A DNA stretch of 64,000 nucleotides from Prochilodus magdalenae (GCA_024036415.1 JAMWET010005075.1:347501-411500); one strand, 5' to 3'. Shown: positions 1 to 11,387, counted from the first letter of the stretch. The notes: a model not told the origin generated them from the sequence alone. A program made the numbers and translations.

Positions 1-1508
1 CAGGTCAAGGCACAGGTCACAACTATTTGGCGCTCTTCTTCACCCAGCACTTCCATCACTCTAGATTTGACACGGCCGTTGTTTGTAAAAGCCAATTAGA
101 GCAGTCAGAGTATCCAGCTGCCTATAAGAAAAAGCCAGCTCGGTATTCCCACCATGGACATCATGGCCAAAGCTGTGAAGAGAGATGAAAGAAAACGTGG
201 CCTGAGGAAGTGAGGATAGAGGAAGGGGTAATAGACCAGAGTAAATCTCAGACTGGCTTTTACTTGTTGGGGGGAGCTAGAAATGATAAAAGGATACAAG
301 AGTCTCAAGGCTAACAGGAAAACAAGAAAGATCTGACAGCAGAGTGTAAAATAAAAGATGAAAGATTTATGAATGATTGCGATAGTCTCTCTGGGTTTGA
401 AAGGTCTTCTTGATGCTGAAAGTCTTGTAGCATCAGTGCCGTTCAGGCCCGCATGCAAAGAAATACATTTAACTGAAAAGTTATTCATCAGCTTTTGTCA
501 ATCTCCCCTCAAACAAGCCTGGAAAGTTTGCAGCCTCCTGTAATAAAGTCCTGGAATGTTACTGTGCCTTGTAAGTTCTCTACTTCACTGCTGTCTTTGG
601 TGTTGGGCCAAATTTCCCGGCTTCCTGGCAGAATCTGGCTTTCTCACACTTGCACTCTTGCATGGGTTGAAGAGAACAGAATCCAACTCCCTTCTGCTTG
701 CACACATGTCATGCAGGCATATGAACGCTGCAGACTGCATTAGCTTTTACGCTAATTGACACATAGAAATAACTGAAACCGTGAGTGTCATCTGTAGCAC
801 CCACATGCCTGCATTACATGTGTGCAAGCAGAAGGGAGTTGGATTCTGTTCTCTTCAACCCATCACCACAGACACCAAAACTGTTCTGGACGAAATCTGG
901 CCCACAGTCCCCATTTTCATCTGGCCCTCTTGCCAGATGGGTTGATGGCACCTGGGTGGACCTGTCCCGGTAGCAAGATGGGCCACATATGCCCTTCATT
1001 AGGGCCATGCCTCAACCAAAGGTAGGCAGCTCTGCTGTATCTGTGCTAGAAGTGGACCGGACCTGTTGTGGGACATGTGGGCCAAATGTTGTAAATATGT
1101 GGGCCACCTTTGGCTAACAGCAGATTGCCGTTGCCAACAGTGGACCAGCAGTGCTATATGTTCGCTAGATGCCACCCACATCCACTTGCTATCTGGGAAG
1201 GAATACACATGCACAGCTGATCTGATCTGTATGTATTACAGTGATGTAAAGGTGAATTACATTCTTATGGACCCCAAGAGCAAAAATACCAATACTGTGG
1301 AGTTAAAGAGAGGTGGGATATGGTCCTATACAGGAATTATAAACATTATAAGTAAACTGTGTCACAGTGGCCCCTCAGAAAGTAGCATTTTGCCAGCCAT
1401 CAAACCTTCCATCAACTTTGAACCGAACCATGATCTGAATACACAAACATGTGACTGTGAAATGGCGATACTGTTCATGCTTCATCATGTTGTACATGTG
1501 CCCTGAAG
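1..1508 (+). other. kazn intron sequence, no exon recognised
   Basis: No recognisable exon or transposon protein. A short stretch around 660-690 (GTTGAAGAGAACAGAATCC) recurs near 842-862 next to related CTTCTGCTTGCACAC sequence in opposite orientation, suggesting a small local duplication/inversion. The longest open frames are not supported by homology or splice context. Confidence 0.5.
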
Positions 1509-1610
1509 GTGCTGCAAGCAAGACGGCTGGACTGTGAGAGCCAGAACACAGACCCGCTGGTGTGGACTAGCCAGCGCATTATTAAATGGCTCAGAGACAT
1601 CGACCTGAAG
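1509..1610 (+). CDS. kazn: kazrin (kazn) internal coding exon, start of last SAM domain
   Basis: This 34-codon, phase-0 exon translates to a segment containing DPLVWTSQRIIKWLRDIDLK. It reads directly into the next exon (EFADNLQNSGVHGAVMVLDP). From memory of the family, kazrin long isoforms carry a very similar stretch (VWTNQRVLKWVRDIDLKEYADNL) in their last liprin-like SAM domain; liprin-alpha has a more divergent WSNERVMGWV. The donor after AAG is a good GTACGT. The acceptor AG at 1507-1508 lacks a clear polypyrimidine tract, so the 5' edge is less certain than the 3' edge. Kazrin is a cytoplasmic scaffold linked to desmosome/adherens junction and endosome biology. The tmem51 gene downstream matches the human KAZN-TMEM51 order. 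A liprin-family paralogue is the main alternative. Upstream exons are outside the window. Confidence 0.82.
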
Positions 1611-1678
1611 GTACGTCCCTGGCATACACTGAGGTAATACAGAAGGAAAGATTGGTTGCATACAGATAAGTAGGGATA

Positions 1679-1680
<2 letters not shown>

Positions 1681-1737
<57 letters not shown>
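1681..1737. repeat. (GA)n microsatellite upstream of kazn exon
   Basis: A near-perfect GA dinucleotide run ends about 20 bases before the acceptor of the 1759-1925 exon, so the plus-strand polypyrimidine tract region is largely purine. Confidence 0.95.
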
Positions 1738-1739
<2 letters not shown>

Positions 1740-1758
1740 TAAATATGTGTGTTTGCAG

Positions 1759-1925
1759 GAATTTGCTGACAATCTTCAGAACAGCGGAGTCCATGGTGCC
1801 GTCATGGTGCTGGATCCTTCCTTCACTACGGACTCTATGGCAACGGCTCTAGGTATCCCTGGAAACAAGCACATGGTCCGTCAACACCTGAGTGAAGAAA
1901 TGAAGGCCCTCCTCGGCCCTGCAAG
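1759..1925 (+). CDS. kazn: kazrin (kazn) internal coding exon, rest of last SAM domain
   Basis: The exon continues the SAM domain. It encodes GVHGAVMVLDPSFTTDSMA, then ALGIPGNKHMVRQHLSEEMK and ALLGPA, ending in phase 2 (AG of an arginine codon). The acceptor is TTTGCAG and the donor is GTGAGG. The pattern GVHGA-(L/V)-L-x-P-F followed by LGIP-x-K-x-x-(V/L)-R-x-H-L is typical of liprin/kazrin SAM domains, which mediate protein-protein contacts. The exon is unusual in lying between two long GA tracts; the downstream one begins within the donor region itself. Reading frame and splice phases agree with the exons on both sides, which argues for an intact gene. Confidence 0.85.
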
Positions 1926-1955
1926 GTGAGGGAGAGAGAGAGAGAGAGATGGAGA

Positions 1956-2036
<81 letters not shown>

Positions 2037-2275
2037 GGAGAGAGACAGACAGAAAGAGAGAGAAGGAAAGAGAGAGTAAGGGAGAAGGGAGAGATAGAAG
2101 GAGAGAGGGAGAGAGTGAGGGTGGAGGGAAACAAAGAAAGAAAAAGAGGAAAGGGTAAGACATATGGAATTAGAGTAAAAAAGGAAGAGGAATGTGAGAG
2201 AGTGTGAGAGAGAAAGAGACAGAGGGGGAAGGAAACCGGGAATTAGAATAAAAGAGGGGAGAAGGGGAGGGAGAG
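1926..2275. repeat. Purine-rich GA tract starting at the kazn donor
   Basis: About 350 bases of almost pure purine on the plus strand, with a perfect (GA)n core at about 1958-2032. It starts in the donor (GTGAGGGAGAGAG). It explains the apparent long R/E-rich and S/L-rich open frames on the two strands, which are not genes. Confidence 0.95.
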
Positions 2276-2334
2276 AGGCGCATATACGGTCTGAATGGTG
2301 CTATCATAGAATTCCATGTTATGTGTTTCTGCAG

Positions 2335-2461
2335 ATTGGGCATTGAACAGGAAGTTGAGCCTTTGGGAACCCCGCCCACTCTGTCACGCCAGAGTTCTTT
2401 GAGACGCTCCACTATAGGTCGCCATGACGACCAGCTCTCCTTTAGAAAACTCACAGCCAAG
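2335..2461 (+). CDS. kazn: kazrin (kazn) coding exon, serine/arginine-rich linker
   Basis: The acceptor is TTTCTGCAG. The first base completes an arginine codon split with the previous exon, and 42 further codons follow, including LGIEQEVEPLGTPPTLSRQS and SLRRSTIGRHDDQLSFRKL. The stretch RQSSLRRSTIG has several basic-residue/serine sites of the kind used by basophilic kinases (inference). The donor is AAG followed by GTGTGA, weaker than consensus but in the right phase (0) for the final exon. I do not remember the family's tail well enough to align it residue by residue; membership rests on frame continuity with the SAM exons. Confidence 0.75.
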
Positions 2462-2799
2462 GTGTGACGCTATCTCCTTCTTTACACTGCACTCAGTTCA
2501 CTCTGTTCCGATTACGTGATGCACCCACTGAGGAAAGCACAGCGCCCTCAGATAGACATGTCAGACTGCTGCAGCACCCAGCATGCGGTAATGTCTCAGG
2601 CAGGTGTGGTCTCGTTACATGAGGGCACGTGCACACTGTAAACTGGCTCTGGACAGCCCAGACAGATCACCAGTAGAGAGAATCGTTTAAACCACCTTCT
2701 AGCACAAGCAGCTTCCACAGTTCCCATCTCCACCAGTGTACCGATGTCTGCTCAGACCATTTCCAGGCACCTAGCAGATTGCAGGGCTGTCACAAACGA

Positions 2800-3280
2800 T
2801 AAACCTGGACTGCTACAGACCGGAACCATATAGTGTTTAGCAACGGATCCAGGGGACTCTGTTCGGGAATCGAACAGCGGCTGGGTTTGACTATGGAGGC
2901 CTCATGGTGAGCAGTTCGATCCTTCCTTTGCTGTGGAGCGACACACTGCCCCAACTGCTGGTGTGTTGGGGACCCATCTGGGGAGCCATCACAAACGACA
3001 GTTGGTCACCTCTATAGTGATATGCGTGTAGGAGACCCTCCGGACACGTGCTGCCTCTCATGGCAGGGTTCTCCAGCAGGATAATGCCTGCCTACACACG
3101 GCAAGGGTTTTCCAGGAATGTCTCCGCCAGCATTTATGGGACCGGCTGGGACGCCATCTTCGCTACCCTTCTATGCAGGATCTACAGGCCCAGCTGCAAC
3201 ATCTGTGGGTAAATGTGTCGCAGGATGCAGTACGGAACCTGAATGCCTCCATGTCCAACCGTTCTTGTATTTAGGCTAGA
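2800..3280 (+). pseudogene. Decayed Tc1/mariner-like transposase fragment
   Basis: Conceptual translation in shifting frames gives VLQQDNACLHTARVFQECLR followed by WDRLGRHLRYPS and QAQLQHLWVNVSQDAVRNLN. This matches the usual Tc1-like end of a transposase: the QDNA-x-x-HTAR motif (second catalytic D), then W-D-x-L-G-R-R and an 'LQ-x-W-x-x-(I/V)SQ' tail ending ASM-x-R-x-x-x-CI. The stretch that should carry PARSPDLSPIEH (third catalytic residue) is missing between QECLRQ and WDRLG, so the copy is internally deleted. It lies in the last kazn intron. Termini were not found. Confidence 0.65.
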
Positions 3281-3519
3281 GGCGGCTCAGCAGGGTACTA
3301 GAGCCAATAAACTCCTCCCTCCACTCTAGTACTGTAGTCACTTACATTCAGTATATCCTCATTACATTCACAATAACGTTCCAATAACTCAGTTATTTAT
3401 TCATTAGTCAGTGTATCTGAATCTATATCTTAAGTTCCATTAGATGTTCAGGCTCAGTATATCCGTAACTACATGGAAGCCCAGCAATCATATATATATT
3501 CATATGGGGGAGGAGTTAA

Positions 3520-3795
3520 CTCACTCACTCACACTCACAAGGTGTTGTTGGTGTGTTAGTGTGTGATGTGCTGGTGTGAGTGGATCAGACACAATCGTGC
3601 TCAGTGTCACTGCTGGACTGAGAATAGTCCACCAACTAAGCTCTCCGGCCCACAGTGTACTGTGACCACTGATGAAGAACTAGAGGATGGCCCCCACTGC
3701 ACTGTGCAGCTATCATCTCTGACTGTACATCTACAAGGTGGACCAGTAAGGAGCTGAGAAACTGAACAATAAGGGCCTCAATATTTAGAGGGTCA
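3520..3795 (+). repeat. Dispersed fish repeat fragment
   Basis: Stretches such as GTGTGATGTGCTGGTGTGAG, CAGTGTCACTGCTGGACTGA and CATCTACAAGGTGGACCAGT match my memory of a common interspersed repeat in fish genomes. I do not know its class with certainty. It lies in the last kazn intron, upstream of the terminal exon. Confidence 0.5.
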
Positions 3796-3944
3796 CATCT
3801 CAGTTTAGTCTCTGCTGCCCACTAGTGGTGAATGCCATTTTAGTCCTCCTAGAGAACAATCTGTTCTGCGCACAAGATCCATTACAGTCAAATGAATGAA
3901 GTTAGAGAATAACGATACGCTTTGTTCTCTGCTCCTTTCCTCAG

Positions 3945-4100
3945 CCTCCTGTAAGCTTCAGCCTGAAGAGCCACAGTGGGAGGGACATCAGTTCTCTAAG
4001 CTCTGGCTCATTACAGAGAGATGGATGTGAGGAGGCCTCTGATCAGCTAGAGGACAGTCCAAACCGACAGCCCTCGGCCACTGATGCTGATAGCGTCTAA
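3945..4100 (+). CDS. kazn: kazrin (kazn) last coding exon and stop
   Basis: After a good acceptor (CTCCTTTCCTCAG) the frame gives 51 codons, beginning PPVSFSLKSHSGRDISSLSS and ending SATDADSV, then TAA at 4098-4100. The segment is rich in serine, aspartate and glutamate and has no recognisable fold. The last three residues, D-S-V, fit the loose class III PDZ-ligand pattern (acidic-x-hydrophobic), but this is a weak motif. The exon is followed by a short 3' UTR with a canonical polyadenylation signal, which supports it as the terminal exon. Confidence 0.75.
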   Translation, partial: PPVSFSLKSHSGRDISSLSSGSLQRDGCEEASDQLEDSPNRQPSATDADSV

Positions 4101-4400
4101 GCCCAGCCCCCTAAGGGGAAAAGGCCAGGGCGTGGTGCAAAGCACTGATGAAGTTAAGGACATTTCCTGATGAAGCAGCACTTTGGAGATAGTGGACATT
4201 TCTAGTACCTTCTGTTTACCCGTGGAAGCGTTTTTTTCTAGACCAGCTTGTTTGTGATGTCATTAAATGTATTTTTGTACTGCCAAGTTCAGGCTTGGAC
4301 TTGTAAACTGTTGCACGTCACGGTCATGCATCAACTATGAATGACAAGTCATCTCAACATGACGAAATCTTATGAAAAATAATAAAACTTGCTCAATTTA
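4101..4400 (+). other. kazn: kazn 3' UTR with AATAAA
   Basis: The sequence after the kazn stop is unique-looking and AT-rich. It contains one canonical AATAAA at 4381-4386, so cleavage would be expected roughly at 4395-4410. The UTR would be only about 300 bases. No conserved RNA element is recognised in it. Confidence 0.6.
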
Positions 4401-4616
4401 AATCTCGATATCAAACCACTTTTACTGCATCTACTTTACATATTTGCATGAAGAGGAAGTCTAATCCTGGAGGTCCTTCTCTAAAAAGATCTAGAAGTAA
4501 TGCACAGCCAATGCAGACATGCATCCTCAGGGGTCTGTCTAAGGGTGCTTCTGCACACACCGCATATCAGCTCTGTCCAAACATGGACATTCATCTCCAA
4601 TTATGTGGATTCTACA

Positions 4617-5622
<1,006 letters not shown>

Positions 5623-5689
5623 AAAGTGTAATAGTGCAGATTAATAAACCTATGATTTAACATGAGCGATTCAGTCCTCGTCTGTCCTC

Positions 5690-6000
5690 TTACCTCTCTT
5701 ACAGGTAACCCGAGTCTGTCTGTAGGGCAGCTCTGTGACAGCAGCCTGCCCCTGAACTTGGTCCATTTGTCCATAATGATGGTGTGCAGTGGGTGCCCAT
5801 CATTATCCATAATGGACAGCAGTTTGGGCAGTGTCCCTCTCTCTCCCACCTTTACCACATGGAGTCTAGTTCCATCTCGTCTCTCTTTTTAATGATTCCT
5901 CCCTAGAACACCACAGTATAAAAAGACAGCTGGACACCACAGTCTGACAGAACATCTGCAGGAGCTTACTACAGATGTTAAAAGACCCCAGCCTCCTCAG
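5690..6000 (-). pseudogene. LINE ORF2 C-terminal fragment
   Basis: Minus-strand translation with frameshifts gives LRRLGSFNICSKLLQMFCQT, then KKRDETRLH, then LPKLLSIMDNDGHPLHTIIM and KFRGRLLSQSCPTDRL. This is the familiar end of a fish non-LTR retrotransposon polymerase protein (LRRLRSF-x-x-CSKLLQMFY...KKRD...LLSIMDN-x-x-HPLH). Frameshifts and the lost carboxyl end mark it as dead. The copy runs directly towards the GATA/GACA array, so the array may have grown near its 3' end (inference). Confidence 0.75.
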
Positions 6001-6430
6001 ACAGTAGGGCTCCTCAGAAATAACCCGAAACTGCTTAGAAAGAGATCCGGTTCCATAGACTTACAGTAAAGTTAGATAAGGTTTTTGCCCTCTGCTGTAA
6101 AGTTGCCATTTTGGAGATACTTGTTTTTCATTGGACAGCAGCAATATGTCTGGCCTTACAGGGGACATACAGTCAGTCTCGTATATCTTAAGCACGCTCA
6201 TGTTAACGACTTATGATACCAGTAGCAGTACATGCTTGTGTACCAGAGTCATAATTTATTTTACACTGCCGTTTCCGAATGTACTTCATTCCATAGAATT
6301 GAACAGGCTGTTTTTATTGTTGTGCCTTTTCTGACTCAACTCAAATATGTAAATGATCTCTGTTCTAATTGGCTGTGGTGTATTCTACCCCATTAGAAAA
6401 AGAGTCTATTTTATTAGACTATTTTTACAG
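5990..6430 (+). repeat. Interspersed repeat family R1, copy 1
   Basis: The segments CCGGTTCCATAGACTTACAG, AAAGTTGCCATTTTGGAGAT and ATGTAAATGATCTCTGTTCT recur in the same order at 16690-17500, in part at 23100-23400 and at 56890-56960. The copy is interrupted by unrelated sequence between about 6160 and 6340. No coding potential; probably a non-autonomous DNA element. Confidence 0.6.
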
Positions 6431-6548
6431 GCTGTTTAACTTGTTATGGACCTGAAAGACTTTCATAAAGGAGAAACCGCATGAACAACCAGTTCAAAAT
6501 GAGTCACTTTGCCCCCCATTTATACATTAAAGCTCCCATATTGATTTT

Positions 6549-7325
6549 TTTTTTCAGTAGACACTCATCATCAAAAGAAGAGGTGCACAAAAAGTTGCAA
6601 CCAGAAGGAATGAAACAGGTTTAACACTGTGGGACATGAGAATGATTCTAGTTTCAGACGCTTGACCTGACTGACCCTACAGCCACGACTGTGTTCGGCC
6701 CCTTTTACAGTCCTGTATATGAACACTTCTCGCCAACGCACATGCCAGACGTCTCAGCATGGAGTTATAGAGGTTCCTATAGGTGTCCAGTGATAATCCA
6801 TCCTGTGCAGCTTAAATACTCCCACACAGCTCCTGTAGATTGTGTGGTAGGGGTGGAGGTGGAGTGGGACCAGGCCTTATGGACAACAGGCCTTAAGTGT
6901 GACAACAATCCATTAATTGTGGAACTCACTACGGTGCCTCCACACACGAAATCGTGGGTGGTCTCCACCAGGACAAAAGTGGAACTCGTCACTGAAGATG
7001 ACCCGCTGCCATTCAGAGTCACTCCATGACAGTCTGGCACGAGACCATTGCCATCTTTGGCGACGCTGACGTGGTGGGCTGTCCTCATAACGGTCTCAGT
7101 ACATGTAGTCCTGCATTGTTGAGCCATCTGCCAATGGTGCTGGCACTAACAGGATGACTCATGGAGGACATCACTGCTGGCTGAATATCTGCAGTCGTGG
7201 CTCTTGGTTCAGCCAGGTACAGAGATAAGGCCCATCCTTGGTTACGTCACATGTGCAGCAGAGTGTGCAACTACCAACCAAGTTTCATTCCCGTTGATTG
7301 ATTCCTTCTGGATGCAACTATTTGC
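6549..7325 (-). pseudogene. Decayed Tc1-like element, family T1 copy A
   Basis: Terminal sequences GTTGCAACCAGAAGGAATGA (from about 6595) and, inverted, TTCCTTCTGGATGCAAC (ending about 7325) suggest matching ends. Minus-strand frames include WSDSEWQRVIFSDE-like sequence and a GGD...W...R segment, the region around the first catalytic D of Tc1-like transposases. Family members B (8220-9435), C (13850-14290) and D (61225-61895) share long stretches, for example GGAGGACATCACTGCTGGCT in A and C. Multiple stops and a missing amino-terminal half mark it as inactive. Confidence 0.65.
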
Positions 7326-8219
7326 GCAACTGTAACAATTTTTGCGCAACAATTTATTTATTTGTTACTATTTGTAATCGAGGTCCTGCTGCCAGAACCT
7401 GACCTATAAGCACCGACTAATCAGCTGTCACAGGAAAGGCATCATTTGTCTGGGTTGGCTGTCCATATGATCCCGTCGGCTCTGTAAAAGGATCCTGGTG
7501 GTATCTCAGTGAACTCGCTCTGTAGAACCCCTGCCCTCCAAGTACAGACCCATATGAGTCACCAGCCCAGCAACACCACACCTGCTCATAAAGCTAGTTA
7601 AACATTGCCGGATCCCTCTAGGGCCCTGGGGGAAATCTTTGATTTAACTTCCGCTCCTTTAGTGGACATCGCTTTCCAGAAGCTGCCTGATAACACTGGT
7701 TCGTGCCGGTTAGTTTGTTGTTGCGTGATCAAAACAATAAAGCTGCGGCTCTATGAATCAGCATTTCTTGAGTTTAGAGGCAGTTCAACTGAATTCTGTG
7801 GGCGTAGTAGAGGAGGAAAGACAGTGTGCTATAAAACTCATGTTGATAGAACACACTTCCCTTAGATAGATCGGTAATGCAGTCAGAAGCTTTAAGAGTT
7901 CAGTTGAGCTTCAGTAGGAAAAATGAAGGTGCCAACAGAAGAACCACTTTGGCTTCCCTAATGAACCATCCCTGGTAGTAAGTGGAGACAGGACTATTGT
8001 TGGTCCACTGACGGCAAAGTTGGTGGTTCACTGGGGTTTTGCTCAGTAACGAATTCCAGTTTCCATCGTTCAGTTTTGCAATGATAGTCCATATGATGCA
8101 TTTTTCCATGTTTCTTTTATTTTTCTTGGTAAATTAGTTTACAGGAAATCATTTTCAGTGTCAAAACATTTTTCACCTATCCATTTAATATCAGGCCTAG
8201 TCTTTATATGCTGGATATA
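7326..8219. other. Intergenic, nothing recognised
   Basis: No gene, RNA or classifiable repeat recognised. Short open frames have no homology I can identify. Confidence 0.4.
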
Positions 8220-9435
8220 CACTCATCATCAAAACCGCAGGAATGAAACTTGATGGGTGAGTTTACATTTACATTTCAGGGATTTAGCTGACGCTCTTAT
8301 CCAGAGCGACTTACAAGGTTATTTGCATTACAGGTAGGCCAGTGCAGTGTCAGGAGTCTTGCCCAAGGACTCTTATTGGTATAGCTCAGCATTTGCTACC
8401 TAGACTGGGATTTGAACCCCCGTCTCCCACATGGGGTGGTAGCTCCCTGGTGGGTAGAGGTGTTAACCACTGAGCCACACCAACCACATTTTGTGGTTTG
8501 ACATTAAGTTTGACATTGTGAGACATGAGAATGGTTCAAGTTTCACACTCAGCCGTGCAGGTGACATAAAGGGGTCTTATCGCTGTACCAGGCTGACTAT
8601 ATAAAGTGGTCCTGTTGTTCGTGCTTTCCATTTTGACTCATGCTGTTGTGTTGGTAGCATCTTTGCAAGTGAAGTATGCCTCAGAGAAGCGCATGAAAGC
8701 AATTGGAAGAGTGGGAGAGGGGTAACATCATAGGGCTCCGATGGTCTAATCGACGTATTGTGCAAAACACCGGTCCTGCAGGTACTAGTATAGCATGCTG
8801 TTGGCAGCAGTGGATAGAAGAAGGCATGCATCAGTGACAGGAAGGATCTGGGAGACATACACAAACCACAGAGACTGTGAACCAACGAACTGTCTGTCAT
8901 GAGTGGAGTGACACAACAGCCATGACTGCAGACATTCAGAGAGCAGTGGTGGCCTTAATCCATAGTACTGTTAGTGGCAGCACCAGTGGTAGATGACTGC
9001 ACGACGCAGGACTACATGCACACAGACTGTTACAATGACTGCCCTTAACATCAGCGTCGCCAATGACTGCAGTGGTGTCTTGTCAGACCGTCTTGGAGTC
9101 ACTCAGAATGGCAGCAGGTCATCTTCAGTGATGTGGCTGGTATTGCTTTGTTGGAGATGACCAACGAATCTGTGTGTTGAGGCACCGTGGTCAGCGTCAA
9201 GACATGGTTTTCTCACACGTGAGAATATTCAAGCTACATGGGATGCAATATCGCAGGACTCCATTAGGAACCTCTACAGCGTTAGCAAACATGGCGGCCT
9301 GAGGCCATACTAAGAGGCTGCAATAAATGTTGCCCGTATCAGTATAGATGTATCATCATTTATTGTTCCTGGTGACCTTTATCTTCCTTCCCAACAGCTC
9401 TGCCATCCCACACTTCCCTCTGGGTGCAACTATAT
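8220..9435 (+). pseudogene. Decayed Tc1-like element, family T1 copy B, split by a SINE
   Basis: The left end shares CACTCATCATCAAAA and GGAATGAAAC with copy A, and the right end is CCCTCTGGGTGCAAC. Plus-strand translation gives LQWCLVRPSWSHSEWQQVIF followed by SD, the LEWC...W...W-x-x-V-(I/V)-FSDE region of Tc1-like transposases, with the E that normally follows the catalytic D replaced. A tRNA-derived SINE (8263-8487) interrupts the left end. Stop codons occur throughout. A TATATAAAG at about 8597 may be the old transposase promoter. Confidence 0.7.
8263..8487 (-). repeat. tRNA-derived SINE, copy 1
   Basis: Read on the minus strand it starts with a tRNA-like head: A box GTGTGGCTCAGTGGTTAACA and B box GGGGTTCAAATCCCAG (about 8405-8420). 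It ends in the tail AAGTCGCTCTGGATAAGAGC followed by GTCAGCTAAAT, the well-known LINE-type tail shared by many fish SINEs. A second copy lies at 35287-35507. It sits inside a decayed Tc1 copy, so it inserted later. Confidence 0.88.
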
Positions 9436-9915
9436 TTTATTTTATTTTATTTTATATATTATTTTGATAATGAGTATATAAATACTTTGTTCTCTCTGTT
9501 GTTTGCATTATATCTCTTAGTCCATTTTCCAAAATAAAAGTCTCTGTTCCATTATAATCTTTCAGAGTAGATTAACTCTGAGAGTAGATTAATTAGAGTA
9601 ACACTAGTTACACCTTGTATCCAGAACAGCAAGCTGGGTGGTCCGAGTGTGAACCAGCAGTAGCAGACAGTCAACTTCAGGGTGTCAGCCTTATCAGGTC
9701 ATATCTGCTTTCTACCTTACGGAAATGTGTGGAGAACTTCCACATAACCCCAAGGTTCTAGACAAATCATTCTTATTCTTACCTAGAACTGTACATCCAA
9801 ACCCAGAACCCTTTAAGACCCTTTACTTTTAAGAGTCTGTAATTCTGCTGTAATTACACCTCAGCCATCTTTTATAACCCTGGTGTAGTGCCCTATAATA
9901 AACAGTAGTAATCGT
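9436..9915. other. Intergenic, AT-rich, no gene
   Basis: Begins with a (TTTTA)n run (9430-9455). A short direct repeat, GAGTAGATTAACTCTGAGAGTAGATTAA, cut by a few bases, lies at about 9566-9592. Nothing else recognised. Confidence 0.4.
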
Positions 9916-9919
9916 CCGG

Positions 9920-10030
9920 ACTCTGCTGTGATTGGCTCCTGAAGCTACTGGGCGTGGCCTCCTGCGCTCTGATTGGTCAAGGCCAGTTCTTACTAGGCTG
10001 AGGCTAAAGGGTTAAAAGGCTTGACTAGGA
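9920..10030 (+). promoter_or_regulatory. tmem51: Putative tmem51 promoter (two CCAAT boxes, TATA-like box)
   Basis: Two GATTGG elements (inverse CCAAT, NF-Y type) occur at about 9930 and 9970, followed by GGGTTAAAAGGC at about 10008-10019. They lie just upstream of a GC-richer exon-like segment with a perfect splice donor. The assignment to tmem51 is by position and strand only, because no other plus-strand gene lies before 22.3 kb. Confidence 0.45.
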
Positions 10031-10242
10031 GGGAACAGGAAGATGAGTTCCTGCAGGACTGAGCTGGAAGCTGCAGAAGTTCAGGTTTCCTCTGCCCTCG
10101 GACGCGCATGTGTTAGGGTATTTGTACTGTTGTGGAAGTCTATAATTAAGCTCCTGGTTAAGTTAGCATTTGGCGGTGTGTTCTCCCAGGCGGACTCAGA
10201 GAAACCCCCGCACACTCTGACTGGATCCAAGTTTACTACGAG
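10031..10242 (+). other. tmem51: Putative tmem51 5' non-coding exon 1
   Basis: The segment ends in an ideal donor (GAG followed by GTAAGTAG at 10243). Its base composition is less AT-rich than the surroundings, and promoter-like elements precede it. An ATG at 10043 (purine at -3) opens a frame that crosses the donor. If spliced to the acceptor at 22315 it runs 97 codons and stops at 22406-22408, before the tmem51 ATG at 22482, so it would be an upstream frame. The transcription start is not determined. It could be an exon of an unrelated non-coding transcript. Confidence 0.45.
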
Positions 10243-10423
10243 GTAAGTAGTTTAGCCTATCCCTCACTTCGTCCCGGAGAGTTTCTCTTCAACATGTCTG
10301 CGTCTTCTCCACAGCTTCAGTCACCAGGAAAACACTGAGCCGTTTGTTTCTGTTTCGCGGTTTTTATTCTTGGGTGCTTTTAAGTTGGTCACGAACATCA
10401 AGTCAGCTTCTTAATTTTCCAGC

Positions 10424-10790
10424 TTCCGTTCCACCTTAAATTGTGCAGCAGTTACACCCCGGCGCCTGCGGCACGGGTGGACCGGGACAATTCAAACACG
10501 ACCCGCCAACGTTTACTGCTGAGCCCTTTAAGGTGGAACGGACAGACACTCGTACAGCTGGCGCCAGAGTGTTACTGCTGCACCTTTTAAGGTGGAACCG
10601 GCAAACTCGTACAAGAAGCGACAGTGTTCCTGCTGCACCTTTTAAGGTGGGCCGGGGAAATTAAAACAAGAAGCACCAACGTTTCCTGCGAGTCTTTTAA
10701 GGTGGAACGAATAATTTGAACCAGAGGCGCTTGAAAGTTGCTGCTGCATCATTTAAGGTGGAACGGCACAATTCTAACAAGACATCGATA
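10424..10790. repeat. Short tandem repeat (54-60 bp period) beside putative promoter
   Basis: The motif TTTAAGGTGGAACGG or close variants occurs five times, at about 10527, 10587, 10640, 10696 and 10750. The text between them is related (ACTCGTACA, ACAAGAAGC, CTGCTGCACC). A sixth copy at about 10424-10440 is inverted (CCGTTCCACCTTAAA). The repeat lies just inside the putative first intron of tmem51. It is not coding. Confidence 0.75.
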
Positions 10791-11349
10791 GCAGCAGCTC
10801 TGTGGCTGTTTTTTATTATCATGTGGAACAGACTAAATCCAGCTTAATGTCCGTCTCCTCAAAAAAGTCTTACCGTGTAAAGACGTGTACCTGGTTGGTG
10901 ACCGGTTTGTACCGTGTAACAGTCTTTCTGCTCGTCTGTAAGTGAGGAACAGTATCATGTGGCTGGGAAATATGGCCGTCATTATGTTTGGTATCATAAC
11001 AGCTGAGCTGGAGAACTAATAAAAGCTTTCTGAACATACAAGAAATCTCCCAGTGAACATTAAGTATAAGACTGCGTCCAGCCAAAACAGTAATTAAACC
11101 TACCACAGCGACAGGACTGAGGAAACGACTCCTGACCTCAGACCTGTAGTTCTGTTGGTGTATCACTCCACCAGGTAGACCTGCACATACCTTACCCATA
11201 TCCTGACAGAGACGATCAGTAAAATACTTGAGTATAGTTTCTAAACATGGTTTACTTATTGCCTGTCACAAAAATAACGTCACATTTACATAGTTCTGCT
11301 AGTTCCCTATTCTGCCTACAGCCATTTAGTCCTAACTAGTGCCTAAATA

Positions 11350-11387
<38 letters not shown>

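Noticed and set aside
1066..1506. 146-codon open frame upstream of the first kazn exon seen
   Set aside because: It runs through intron sequence into the acceptor, has no similarity to kazrin or other proteins and no splice support.
8400..8487. Functional tRNA gene (A and B boxes on the minus strand)
   Set aside because: The boxes belong to a SINE head; the sequence lacks a tRNA cloverleaf and carries a LINE-type tail. The same applies at 35427-35507.
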